The translations under genes and the position numbers were made by a program. Shown one piece after another: positions 23,827 to 32,758 of a DNA stretch of 64,000 nucleotides. The notes beneath the pieces were generated by a model. The model was not told the DNA's origin, made no database searches, and worked only from the letters and a program-made list of their open reading frames with translations. The DNA lies in contig NZ_JAGGPQ010000006.1 in the NCBI RefSeq assembly GCF_018613675.1, positions 62,001 through 126,000 of the forward strand, in the 5' to 3' direction. Positions within the stretch are counted from its first letter, which is position 1. Every line of letters starts with the position of its first letter. Source of the DNA: Arthrobacter sp. ISL-85 (GTDB lineage Bacteria > Actinomycetota > Actinomycetes > Actinomycetales > Micrococcaceae).

Positions 23827-26800
23827 ATGCCTCGTTTCGCACTGGACATCGAGTCCGTACCCCGTCCCGCCCGTTCGCAGGAACTACTGGACGCCGTGAA
23901 CCACCGGGTGGTCATCGCCGACGGCGCAATGGGCACCATGCTCCAGGGCCGCGATCTCCAGCTCGACACGGACTTCCAAAACCTGGAGGGCTGCAACGAG
24001 ATCCTAAACGACACCCGCCCGGACGTCATCGCTGACATCCACGACGCCTACTTCGCCACCGGCATCGACGCCGTGGAGACCAACACCTTCGGCGCCAACT
24101 GGTCCAACCTCTCCGACTACGGCATCGACGACCGTATCGAGGAGCTCGCGCGGAAGGGCGCCAGGATCGCCCGCGAACGGGCAGAAGCGGCGGAAGAGAC
24201 AGACGGCCGTATGCGCTGGGTCCTCGGCTCCATGGGCCCCGGCACCAAGCTCCCCAGCCTGGGCCACACCAGCTACGACTACCTCAAGCAGACCTTCGCC
24301 CTGCAGGCAGAAGGCCTTATCGACGGAGGCGCGGACGCCTTCCTCATCGAAACCAGCCAGGACCTCCTGCAGACCAAGGCCGCGGTCAACGGCTGCAAGC
24401 AGGCCATCGTCTCCAAGGGCGTCCGCCTGCCCATCTTCGTTGAGGTGACGGTGGAGACCACCGGCACCATGCTCATGGGCTCCGAAATCGGCGCCGCGCT
24501 CACCGCCCTGGAACCGCTCGGCGTCGACGCCATCGGCCTCAACTGCGCCACCGGTCCGGACGAGATGAGCGAACACCTGCGCCACCTTTCCAAACAGTCC
24601 TCCGTCGCCATCGCCTGCATGCCCAACGCCGGCCTGCCCGTCCTCGGCGCCAACGGCGCGCACTACCCGCTCTCGCCCGCCGAACTCGCCACCTCGCACG
24701 AACAGTTTGTCCGCGAATTCGGCCTGGGCCTGGTGGGCGGCTGCTGCGGTACGACGCCGGAGCACATGGCCGCCGTCGTCGAACGTCTTGCCCCCTTCCG
24801 CACCAAAGCGGTGGTCACCACTGAGGGTAAAACAGCACCGGCAAGAGTCCCCGAAGAACGCGAAGCCGGCGTCGCCTCCCTCTACCAGCACGTGAACTTC
24901 GACCAGGAGTCCGCCTACCTGGCCATCGGCGAGCGCACCAACGCCAACGGCTCCAAGGCCTTCCGCCAGGCAATGCTCGAAGAGCGCTGGGACGACTGCG
25001 TGGACATCGCCCGCGAACAGATCCGCGTTGGCGCCCACCTGCTGGACGTCTGCATCGACTACGTGGGCCGCGACGGTGTCGCGGACATCAAGCAGATCGT
25101 CTCCCGGTTCGCCTCCGCCTCCACCCTCCCGCTGGTTATCGACTCCACCGAACCGCCCGTGCTGCAGGCCGGCCTGGAACTCATCGGCGGCCGCCCGGTG
25201 GTCAACTCGGTCAACTACGAGGACGGCGACGGCCCCAACAGCCGCTTCGCCCGCATCATGCCGCTGGTGAAGGAACACGGCACCGCTGTGATCGCCCTGA
25301 CCATCGACGAACAGGGCCAGGCCCGCACCACCGAGGGCAAGGTGGCCATCGCCTCCCGCCTGGTCGACTCCCTGGTGGGCGAATGGGGCATGCGCGTCGA
25401 GGACATCATCGTCGACTGCCTCACTTTCCCTGTCGCTACCGGCCAGGAGGAGACCCGCCGGGACGGCATCGAAACCATCGAAGCCATCCGCCAGATCACC
25501 GCGAAGTACCCCGGCATCAACACCACCCTCGGCGTCTCCAACGTCTCCTTCGGCCTGAACCCGGCAGCCCGCATCGTCCTGAACTCCGTGTTCCTGCACG
25601 AGGCCGTCCAAGCAGGCCTGACAAGCGGCATCATCGACGCCGCCAAGATCGTGCCGCTCGCCTCGATCCCCGAGGATCAGCGCAAGGTGGCCTTGGACCT
25701 CGTCTGGGACCGCCGCGAATACGACGACGACGGCAACACCACCTACGACCCCCTCGCCATCATGCTGGACATGTTCGCCGGCGTCGACACCGCAGCACTC
25801 AAGGACCAGCGCGCCGCCGAACTCGCCGCACTGCCCACGGGCGCACGCCTGGAACGGCGCATCATCGACGGCGAAGGCAAGGGCCTCGAAGCAGACCTGG
25901 ACCTGGCCCGCAGCGAAGGCATGACCCCGCTGGGCATCATCAACGACCACCTGCTCGAAGGCATGAAGGTGGTGGGCGAACGCTTCGGCGCCGGCGAGAT
26001 GCAGCTGCCGTTCGTGCTCCAGTCCGCGGAGGTAATGAAGAACGCCGTGGCCCTGCTGGAGCCCCACATGGAGAAGGCAGATTCCTCCGGCAAGGGCACC
26101 ATGGTGATCGCCACCATGCGCGGAGACGTGCATGACATCGGCAAGAACCTGGTGGACATCATCCTCACCAACAACGGCTACAAAGTGGTCAACATCGGTA
26201 TCAAGCAGGGCATCGCCGAGATCATCGCCGCCGCCGAGCAGCACAACGCCGACGTGATCGGCATGTCAGGGCTGCTCGTGAAGTCCACCGTGGTGATGAA
26301 AGAAAACCTCGCGGAGCTGCAGTCCCGCGGCCTGGCGAAGAAGTGGCCGGTCATCCTGGGCGGCGCAGCCCTCACCCGCGCCTACGTGGAGCAGGACCTG
26401 GCCGAGCAGTTCGACGGCGTGGTCCGCTACGCCAAGGACGCGTTCGAGGGCCTGTCCCTCATGGAACCCCTGGTGCGCGTGGCCCGCGGGGAATCGCCGG
26501 ACGACGTCGGCCTGCCGCCTTTGAAGAAGCGCATCCACAAGGGCGGCGCGAAGTTCACGGTGACCGAGCCCGAAGCCATGCCCGGCCGGTCCGACGTCGC
26601 CAGCGACAACCCCGTGCCGTCGCCCCCGTTCTGGGGCACCCGCATCGTCCGCGGCGTCTCGCTGCACGACTACTCCGCATTCCTCGACGAGCGCGCCACC
26701 TTCATGGGGCAGTGGGGCCTCAAGCCCGGCCGCGGCGAGGACGGCGCCTCCTACGAGGAACTCGTGGAACGCGAAGGCCGGCCGCGCCTGCGCTACTGGC

Positions 26801-27474
26801 TGGACCGCATCCTGGGCGAGGGCATGCTGGACGCCTCCGTCGCCTATGGCTACTTCCCTGTGGTCTCCGAAGGTGAGCAGGTGGTGGTGCTGCACCACGG
26901 CGAGGATCCCGACGGCGTCCTGGGCCAAGCCGGTCCGCTCGCGCCGGATGGTGGTTCAGGCGGTCCAATCGGCACAGACCGCTTGCGCTTCGACTTCCCG
27001 CGCCAGCGCCGCGACCGGCACCTGTGCCTGGCCGACTTCGTGAAGTCCCGCGAGTCCGGGCAGATCGACGTGCTGCCCGTGCAGCTGGTCACCGCCGGCT
27101 CCAGGATCGAAGAGTTCACGTCCAAGATGTTCGCGGCCAACCAGTACCGCGACTACTACGAGCTCAACGGCCTGGTCATGCAGCTCACCGAGGCGCTCGC
27201 CGAGTTCTGGCACGCCCGCATCCGCAAAGAGCTCGGCTTCGCCGCCGAGGAACCCAAGGACACGGCAGGGTACTTCAAGCTGGACTACCGCGGCGCCCGG
27301 TTCTCGCTTGGCTACCCCGCCTGCCCCGACATGGAGGACCGCCGCAAGGTCACCGAGCTGCTGAAGCCCGAGCGCATGGGCGTCATCTTGAGCGACGAGC
27401 TCATGCTGCACCCCGAACAGTCCACCGACGCGTTCGTGTTCCACCACCCGGAGGCAAAGTACTTCAAGGTGTGA
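23827..27474 (+). CDS. metH: Cobalamin-dependent methionine synthase
   Basis: The 1215-residue protein has the full MetH order and length. First is the homocysteine methyltransferase domain (about residues 20-325; zinc ligands in LNCATG and GGCCGTTPEH, start motif VIADGAMGTMLQ). Next is the methyltetrahydrofolate domain (about 355-620; YLAIGERTNANGSKAF). Then come the cobalamin cap and binding domains (about 650-890; GDVHDIGKNLVDIIL with the axial His near residue 768) and the AdoMet reactivation domain (about 920-1210). It transfers the methyl group from methyltetrahydrofolate to homocysteine in the cytoplasm. I see no cobalamin riboswitch in the 110 bases upstream. It ends tail to tail with the ECF transporter gene, overlapping by 11 bp. 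Confidence 0.97.
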   Translation: MPRFALDIESVPRPARSQELLDAVNHRVVIADGAMGTMLQGRDLQLDTDFQNLEGCNEILNDTRPDVIADIHDAYFATGIDAVETNTFGANWSNLSDYGIDDRIEELARKGARIARERAEAAEETDGRMRWVLGSMGPGTKLPSLGHTSYDYLKQTFALQAEGLIDGGADAFLIETSQDLLQTKAAVNGCKQAIVSKGVRLPIFVEVTVETTGTMLMGSEIGAALTALEPLGVDAIGLNCATGPDEMSEHLRHLSKQSSVAIACMPNAGLPVLGANGAHYPLSPAELATSHEQFVREFGLGLVGGCCGTTPEHMAAVVERLAPFRTKAVVTTEGKTAPARVPEEREAGVASLYQHVNFDQESAYLAIGERTNANGSKAFRQAMLEERWDDCVDIAREQIRVGAHLLDVCIDYVGRDGVADIKQIVSRFASASTLPLVIDSTEPPVLQAGLELIGGRPVVNSVNYEDGDGPNSRFARIMPLVKEHGTAVIALTIDEQGQARTTEGKVAIASRLVDSLVGEWGMRVEDIIVDCLTFPVATGQEETRRDGIETIEAIRQITAKYPGINTTLGVSNVSFGLNPAARIVLNSVFLHEAVQAGLTSGIIDAAKIVPLASIPEDQRKVALDLVWDRREYDDDGNTTYDPLAIMLDMFAGVDTAALKDQRAAELAALPTGARLERRIIDGEGKGLEADLDLARSEGMTPLGIINDHLLEGMKVVGERFGAGEMQLPFVLQSAEVMKNAVALLEPHMEKADSSGKGTMVIATMRGDVHDIGKNLVDIILTNNGYKVVNIGIKQGIAEIIAAAEQHNADVIGMSGLLVKSTVVMKENLAELQSRGLAKKWPVILGGAALTRAYVEQDLAEQFDGVVRYAKDAFEGLSLMEPLVRVARGESPDDVGLPPLKKRIHKGGAKFTVTEPEAMPGRSDVASDNPVPSPPFWGTRIVRGVSLHDYSAFLDERATFMGQWGLKPGRGEDGASYEELVEREGRPRLRYWLDRILGEGMLDASVAYGYFPVVSEGEQVVVLHHGEDPDGVLGQAGPLAPDGGSGGPIGTDRLRFDFPRQRRDRHLCLADFVKSRESGQIDVLPVQLVTAGSRIEEFTSKMFAANQYRDYYELNGLVMQLTEALAEFWHARIRKELGFAAEEPKDTAGYFKLDYRGARFSLGYPACPDMEDRRKVTELLKPERMGVILSDELMLHPEQSTDAFVFHHPEAKYFKV

Positions 27475-30319
27475 GCTGGCGCCGCTTCCTCGTTGACGTG
27501 GAGGGAGCGGCGTGGCCGTCCGGCTGTGAGGCCTGCCCGCCGGGGCCGGGAACGCTGCCGGACACCGGTTTCACCCGCCGCAGCGCGGCAAGGACGGCCC
27601 GGCCCACCACGGCGATGCCGATCACCGTGGTGACGGCGCGCAGGGTGTCCCAGCCCGCCGTCGACGTCACCAGCGAGTAGAGCAGGAAGCTGCTCAAATT
27701 GGTGCCCAGCGGTGCGCCGGGAACGTACGAGATGCCGGTGCCGGCGCCCACCGCGAAGGGCCAGAACCACAGGTTCAGCAGCAGGCCGAACACGTACGAC
27801 GCCACGATGCCGTAGCCGCACAACATCAAGAGTTCAGCTTTGCCGCGCACCCGGGGGAGCAGGCCTGCACCGGCGCCCACCCAGCCGCAGGCGAAAATCT
27901 GGAACGGCGTCCACGGCCCGAAGCCACCCCACAGCGCGCTGGAGACCGCGATGGTGGCCGCACCGAGCAGCAGGCCGAACCGGGCACCGAACGCACGGCC
28001 CGCAAGAATCAGCAGGATGAACACGGCCTCCACGCCGCCGACACCGGTGCTCGCCACCCGCACGGCCGAACCGACGGCAGCCAGCACCCCCAGCAGCGCC
28101 ACAGTGTGTGCAGAGCGGACGGACCCGTCCAGGGAAAGTACGACGGCGACCGCAGCCACGGGTGCGATAGCCAGCGCGGCGTACGGGGTAGCGGCGGCAG
28201 CGTCCTGGGGGAGGGCCGCGGCAAGCAGGGGCCAGCAGAACGCCGCCAGGGCAGCCAGGTTGGCCAGGGTCAGGACAGCAAGCTCGGCGCCGTGCGGCAG
28301 CCGGACCCGGTGGGGCCTCCTGGTTTCCCGGGCGTCAGCATCCTCGTTCAGGGCTGCCGGTTGTGCTGCGGCTCGTGCTGGGCGGGGCGCCGGAACAAAC
28401 GGTTCCGGGGCCGGTTCCGGCCCGGCTGACGGGGCCACGCCCTCACGCATCGGGAGGATCCGGGCGCCCAGGCGGTGGGCGAAGTCGAGGTCGTGCGTGG
28501 CGATCAGGACTGCCGCACCGTCCTCTGCCGCTGTGCGGAGTGCCGCCGCGACCGCCTCGCGTGCGGAAGGATCGAGCCCGCGGGTGGGCTCATCAATCAG
28601 GAGCACATCTGGGTTGTCCATAGTCTGCAGCGTGATGGCCAGGATCCTTCGCTCCCCGGCGGACAGGTCTCGGGGATGCTCGTGGCCAATGGGCATGCCC
28701 GCCGCTCCGCGCAACCGGGTAAGGCGGGCAATTGCATAACCGGGCCCAATCGCTTCGCCACCTTTGCGGCGCTGCAGCCGCCGCTCCGCCGAACGCAGCT
28801 CTCCCGCCACAGTATCCCTGGTGAAGAGGTCGTCCGAGGCATCCGGCACCAAGGTGACCCGGCCGCCGTCGTCCATTTCCAACTTGCCCGTTCCCTCACC
28901 CAGGGCAAGCGCAACCAGCAGGGACGACTTCCCGGCCCCGTTGGGTCCCACCAGCGCGACGATTTCGCTGCGGTGCAGGGCCAGGGAGGCGTCGCGGACC
29001 AGCGGTACGCCCTTCCGGTGCACCTCCAGGTGGGTAGCCGTGAGCACGGGGGCATGGCCGTGATCCGGAACGGCTGGTGTCCCGGCGGCGACTGGAGCGG
29101 TGGGGGCGGGCGCGGCACCGGGTATCAAGGCATCGCTCTCGATGGTCCACCAGGAGTCAGCCACCGGCGCCAGTGCCGCCGCCCGGTGTTCGGCAACAAT
29201 GACGCACACGTCGTGTTCGCGGGCCAGAGTGCTGAGCACGGCGACGACGCGGCTGCGTGCCGTGGCGTCGAGGTCGGCCAGGGGCTCGTCAATCAGAAGC
29301 AGCTTTGGATGATCCACGACAGCGGCGGCGATGGCCACGAGCGTGGCCTCACCTGCCGAGAGGGTGCTGACGTCCCGGTCCAGCAGCGCGGACACCCCGA
29401 CGCGTTCCGCAACCTCCAGCACCCGGGCCTTCGCGGCGGCGGACGGCACGCCGCGGAGCTCGAGGGCCAGGGCGATGTCGTCACGGACTCGGGAGGTGGC
29501 GAAGGCTGCGCGCGGATTCTGGAGGACGACGCCCACCAAGCGGGCCGTGTCACGAGGCGGGGCAGCAGCGCGATCCGTCGCGGCAATCCGCACGGTGCCG
29601 GAAAGCTCCCCGCCGTCCACGTGCGAAAGGAGGCCTGCGAGGCCGCGCAGGATGGTGGACTTGCCGGAGCCCGTGGGCCCGGTGATCACCGCGACAGACC
29701 CGGCCGCGGGCGAAAACGAGTCAACCCGAATGTTCGTGTCAGCGATGCGGAACTGCGCGTCGCGCACCAGGAGCGGCACACCGTCGTCGTGATGTCCGGG
29801 CTGGGAAGTCCGGCTCCCGAAACCGCGCAACTCCAGCGCCGCTGCCACCCGGCCGGCATGCTCCAAAGTGCGCTCAAGGATGGGAACCAAGGCACGGGGG
29901 CCGAAGCGTTCGCCCCGCAGCCGGAAGGCCAGGCGCACCGAGGCCACGGCGTCGGACAGCGCCGGGAGCGCGGCCCACGCCACCACCAGCATGCGGGCCA
30001 CACCCTGCAGGGGGCCGCCGCGGGCCAGGCGCACGAAGCCGCGGGACACATCCACCCAGGCGTTGAGCAGGCCGAAACCGAGGATCGTTGCGGCGATGGG
30101 CAGCGCGGACAGCACCGCCGCCCACAGCCCCGGCCCGGTGACCGGGCCCAGGAACACCACGTGGGCGTACGGCGCGGGCAGCCGCATCGGCGGCAGGTCG
30201 AGCAGGACCGGGACGCCGATGCCCGCTCCGTTGAAAAGGACCCGGTAGGCGACCCGCGCCGCGATGAACACAGCAGCGAGAACAGCCGCTGCGCGCAACG
30301 GCGCGGGCCGGAAGGTCAT
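27464..30319 (-). CDS. Four-domain fused ECF transporter (T-A-A-S), probable cobalamin uptake
   Basis: All four ECF parts sit in one 951-residue chain. About residues 1-180 form an EcfT-like membrane part ending with the ALELRGFG coupling motif. The first ATPase is at about 200-400 (TGPTGSGKST, LSAGE, LLLIDEPLADLD). The second is at about 430-640 (VGPNGAGKSS, LSAGERR, LLIDEPTRGLD). About 690-930 form an S component with six or so membrane segments. ECF transporters import vitamins and metals. The substrate is inferred from context: a DUF4430 (transcobalamin-like) lipoprotein overlaps its start (ATGA) and metH, a B12 enzyme, abuts its end. A different vitamin cannot be excluded. Confidence 0.85.
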   Translation of the reverse strand: MTFRPAPLRAAAVLAAVFIAARVAYRVLFNGAGIGVPVLLDLPPMRLPAPYAHVVFLGPVTGPGLWAAVLSALPIAATILGFGLLNAWVDVSRGFVRLARGGPLQGVARMLVVAWAALPALSDAVASVRLAFRLRGERFGPRALVPILERTLEHAGRVAAALELRGFGSRTSQPGHHDDGVPLLVRDAQFRIADTNIRVDSFSPAAGSVAVITGPTGSGKSTILRGLAGLLSHVDGGELSGTVRIAATDRAAAPPRDTARLVGVVLQNPRAAFATSRVRDDIALALELRGVPSAAAKARVLEVAERVGVSALLDRDVSTLSAGEATLVAIAAAVVDHPKLLLIDEPLADLDATARSRVVAVLSTLAREHDVCVIVAEHRAAALAPVADSWWTIESDALIPGAAPAPTAPVAAGTPAVPDHGHAPVLTATHLEVHRKGVPLVRDASLALHRSEIVALVGPNGAGKSSLLVALALGEGTGKLEMDDGGRVTLVPDASDDLFTRDTVAGELRSAERRLQRRKGGEAIGPGYAIARLTRLRGAAGMPIGHEHPRDLSAGERRILAITLQTMDNPDVLLIDEPTRGLDPSAREAVAAALRTAAEDGAAVLIATHDLDFAHRLGARILPMREGVAPSAGPEPAPEPFVPAPRPARAAAQPAALNEDADARETRRPHRVRLPHGAELAVLTLANLAALAAFCWPLLAAALPQDAAAATPYAALAIAPVAAVAVVLSLDGSVRSAHTVALLGVLAAVGSAVRVASTGVGGVEAVFILLILAGRAFGARFGLLLGAATIAVSSALWGGFGPWTPFQIFACGWVGAGAGLLPRVRGKAELLMLCGYGIVASYVFGLLLNLWFWPFAVGAGTGISYVPGAPLGTNLSSFLLYSLVTSTAGWDTLRAVTTVIGIAVVGRAVLAALRRVKPVSGSVPGPGGQASQPDGHAAPSTSTRKRRQLTP

Positions 30320-30885
30320 GCTGCGGGGGCTGCCGGTTCGTTGTCCACCGTGTAGAGCAGTTCAAAGCTCTCCCCGGGGTTGAGCTTCAGGCTGTCCAGG
30401 CCTTCCTGCGCGTAAGCCCACGTGCCGGCGGCGGGCTTCACCCAGAGCGCCCAATACGAGACAGTGTTTTTGTCATCGCACGCTTCACGGGTGGTGCCAC
30501 CCTTGTGCTTGATGTCGAAGTCCGCGGCGGGCACGCCGTTGACGCGGCACGCGAAGCTCGTGGGGTACTTGGCGGTGCCCTCGGTCTTGATCTTGGCCTC
30601 TTCGAGCACCTTCGCGGCGACGGTGGGTCCGTCCACGGACACGCAGGTGGAGGTGTCGGCGGCGGACTGCTTCAGGACGCCCGAATCGACGACGACCTTC
30701 ACACCGGCGCAGGGGCCGGCAGAGGTTGACGCGGTGCTGGCACTCGCTGAAGCCGCAGCTGTTGACGCGGGTGCGGAGGAGCTTGGCTGGGTGGCGGCCG
30801 GCGTGGAACAGGCGGCGAGGGTAAGCAGGAGACCGGCGGCGGCGAGGGAGCCCGCGGCGGCGGTGCGGATCTTAGTCAATGTCAC
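30316..30885 (-). CDS. DUF4430-type lipoprotein, probable substrate-capture partner
   Basis: A 189-residue protein with a lipoprotein signal (lipobox LAAC near residue 25), a Ser/Ala/Thr-rich linker (about 28-57) and a C-terminal domain. The latter has YWALWVKPAAGTWAYAQEGL and NPGESFELLYTVD, the pattern of DUF4430, which is related to the C-terminal domain of transcobalamin. Three Cys in the mature domain may form a disulfide. It overlaps the start of the fused ECF transporter, so both are made from one message. I infer that it captures cobalamin or a similar ligand outside the membrane and hands it to the S component. Confidence 0.7.
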   Translation of the reverse strand: MTLTKIRTAAAGSLAAAGLLLTLAACSTPAATQPSSSAPASTAAASASASTASTSAGPCAGVKVVVDSGVLKQSAADTSTCVSVDGPTVAAKVLEEAKIKTEGTAKYPTSFACRVNGVPAADFDIKHKGGTTREACDDKNTVSYWALWVKPAAGTWAYAQEGLDSLKLNPGESFELLYTVDNEPAAPAA

Positions 30886-30979
30886 TTGTCAAGGGTAGGG
30901 CGTGGCCGGTCCGGAACCGATGGCGGTTCCGTTGTGTGACGCCGGTCCTCAACATGGACAGGTCGCTGGCACGCAAAAA

Positions 30980-31017
30980 GGTCGACGGCGGCACTCAACC
31001 GAGTGCCGCCGTCGACC
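30980..31017 (-). terminator. Terminator of the betaine operon
   Basis: A perfect stem GTCGACGGCGGCACTC / GAGTGCCGCCGTCGAC (16 bp, extended by one G-C pair) with loop AACC lies 15 bases after the stop codon of the APC permease gene. Confidence 0.85.
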
Positions 31018-31031
31018 CCTGGGGTGCGGTG

Positions 31032-32642
31032 CTACGCGGATTCTGTTGCCAGCGCCGCGTTGGCCGGTACCGCTTCCTCCGGCGCGTCGTACCGTGGATC
31101 GTTGGAGGACGGATGGGCGGCGACGGCCGCGGCGTGCTCGGCCAGCACCCCGGTTTGATGGCGGATCTTCAGGCGGTAGAGCAGGGCCCCGCCGATCACC
31201 ACGGCGGCCACGAAAAACACCCCGCCCCACTGCAGGTACCACTCGAACGGCGGCACCGAGTTGTAGATCTCCGGGCGGGGCCACACCAGGTTCACCGTCA
31301 TGGCGGCGCCCCACAGGACGGCGAGGATGTTCACGGGAAGGCCCCACTTGCCCATGCAGAACCCGGGCTCGGAACCGTCCGCGACGAGGGGCCACTTCCC
31401 CAGGAGGCGCTTGCGCAGCAGGGGAACCGTGACCAGGAGGTAGGACAGGTAGATCAGCACGATGCTGATGCTGGACAGGATGGTGAAGATGGCCGGCTGC
31501 ATGACGTTGACCAGCAGCGGGATGACCGCCAGGACGCCGATGACGATTGCCGCCACCGTGGGAGTCCTGCGGACCGGATCCACCTTGCTGAGCTGCCGGC
31601 TGAAAGGCAGGTTGTTGTCCCGCGCCATGGCAAACATCATGCGGATGGCGGCGGCGTGCACGGCCAGGGTGCAGACCACCACGGCCACCACGATGCAGGC
31701 CAGGAAGGCCTTGCCGAACGGACCGCCCAGGACGGAGAGGACAATGTGCTGCAGGCCGCCGTCGGGGGAGCCGATCTGCGGGTCCGTGAGGTCCGGCGCG
31801 GCCAGGATACCGAACAGCAGGATTCCCCCGCCCAGCAGGAATGATGCCGTGACGGCGCGCAGGATGGCCTTGGGAGCGGTCTTCTTGGGGTCCTTGGTCT
31901 CCTCGCCCAGCGAGCTGGCGGTGTCGAAGCCGTACATGACGTAGCCGGAGGCCATGGCGCCGATCAGGAAGACGCCGAAGAAGCCCAGATCCTTGCCTTC
32001 GCCGAAGCCGTTGGTCTGGAAGAAGACCTCCGGCCCGCGGACCACGTGCCAGCCCAGCGCGAGGATCAGCAGCACGGCGGCGATCAGCTCCACGAAGACG
32101 CCGATGCTGTTGATCCGGGTCATCAGCTTCACGCCGAATGCGTTGATGAGGGTGGAGATGGTGATCATGATGGTGGCAAGGACCACGCCGTTCATGGCGA
32201 AGTCATAGGGGCCTGTGCCGTCGCCGACGAACTGGAAGCCCTCCCAGAGCTGGGGGAGGGTGATCTGCAGGGCCAGGGCCACTGAGCCCAGCGCCATGAT
32301 GGAGGACAGCAGCAGCAGCCAGCCGGCCAGCCAGGATGAGGTTCCGGAGGAGAGCCGCTTGGCCCAGTTGTAGACCGAGCCGGCAACGGGGTAGCGGCCG
32401 GCCAGCTCGGCGAAACAGAGGGCCACCATCAGCTGGCCGACGAACACGATGGGCCAGGACCACGCGTACGCCGGGCCGGCCATGGAAAAACCGAAGTAGA
32501 ACAGCTGGAAGACACCGGTGAGGATGGAGATGTAGCTGACGCCTGCTGCGAAGCTGGCGAATTTGCCGATGCTCCGGTCGAGGGTCTGGGTGTAGCCAAA
32601 TTCGTCCATGCCGCTTGAATCAATACTCTTGCTGGGTTCCAA
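31032..32642 (-). CDS. APC-superfamily permease of the betaine operon
   Basis: A 536-residue transporter with about 12 membrane segments and the APC amino-acid/polyamine/choline layout (GVSYISILTGVFQLF, FAELAGRYPVAGSVYNW, GFDTASSLGEETKDPKK). The start is TTG, chosen because AGGAG sits six bases before it; an ATG at 32609 is the alternative. It is the last gene of an operon with a choline oxidising pair, so choline or a related quaternary amine is the most likely substrate. A 116-bp gap separates it from betA. A strong terminator follows. Confidence 0.85.
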   Translation of the reverse strand: MEPSKSIDSSGMDEFGYTQTLDRSIGKFASFAAGVSYISILTGVFQLFYFGFSMAGPAYAWSWPIVFVGQLMVALCFAELAGRYPVAGSVYNWAKRLSSGTSSWLAGWLLLLSSIMALGSVALALQITLPQLWEGFQFVGDGTGPYDFAMNGVVLATIMITISTLINAFGVKLMTRINSIGVFVELIAAVLLILALGWHVVRGPEVFFQTNGFGEGKDLGFFGVFLIGAMASGYVMYGFDTASSLGEETKDPKKTAPKAILRAVTASFLLGGGILLFGILAAPDLTDPQIGSPDGGLQHIVLSVLGGPFGKAFLACIVVAVVVCTLAVHAAAIRMMFAMARDNNLPFSRQLSKVDPVRRTPTVAAIVIGVLAVIPLLVNVMQPAIFTILSSISIVLIYLSYLLVTVPLLRKRLLGKWPLVADGSEPGFCMGKWGLPVNILAVLWGAAMTVNLVWPRPEIYNSVPPFEWYLQWGGVFFVAAVVIGGALLYRLKIRHQTGVLAEHAAAVAAHPSSNDPRYDAPEEAVPANAALATESA

Positions 32643-32758
32643 TATGGACTCCTAGATCAGAAAGGCACGATGGGACCGGCCGCCCTGGGGTGCGGCGGAA
32701 TAACGCTTGTTTGAGGGCCGGGTGGTCATGGGAACGGCGACCCGCTTGGGCCCGCAGC

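Noticed and set aside
24004..26244. Very long open frame on the minus strand opposite metH
   Set aside because: It is antisense to a complete MetH and its His/Gly/Val-rich composition is typical of the shadow of high-GC coding DNA.
28475..30355. Long plus-strand open frame opposite the ECF fusion gene
   Set aside because: The minus-strand frame has Walker motifs and membrane helices; this one has only low-complexity residues.
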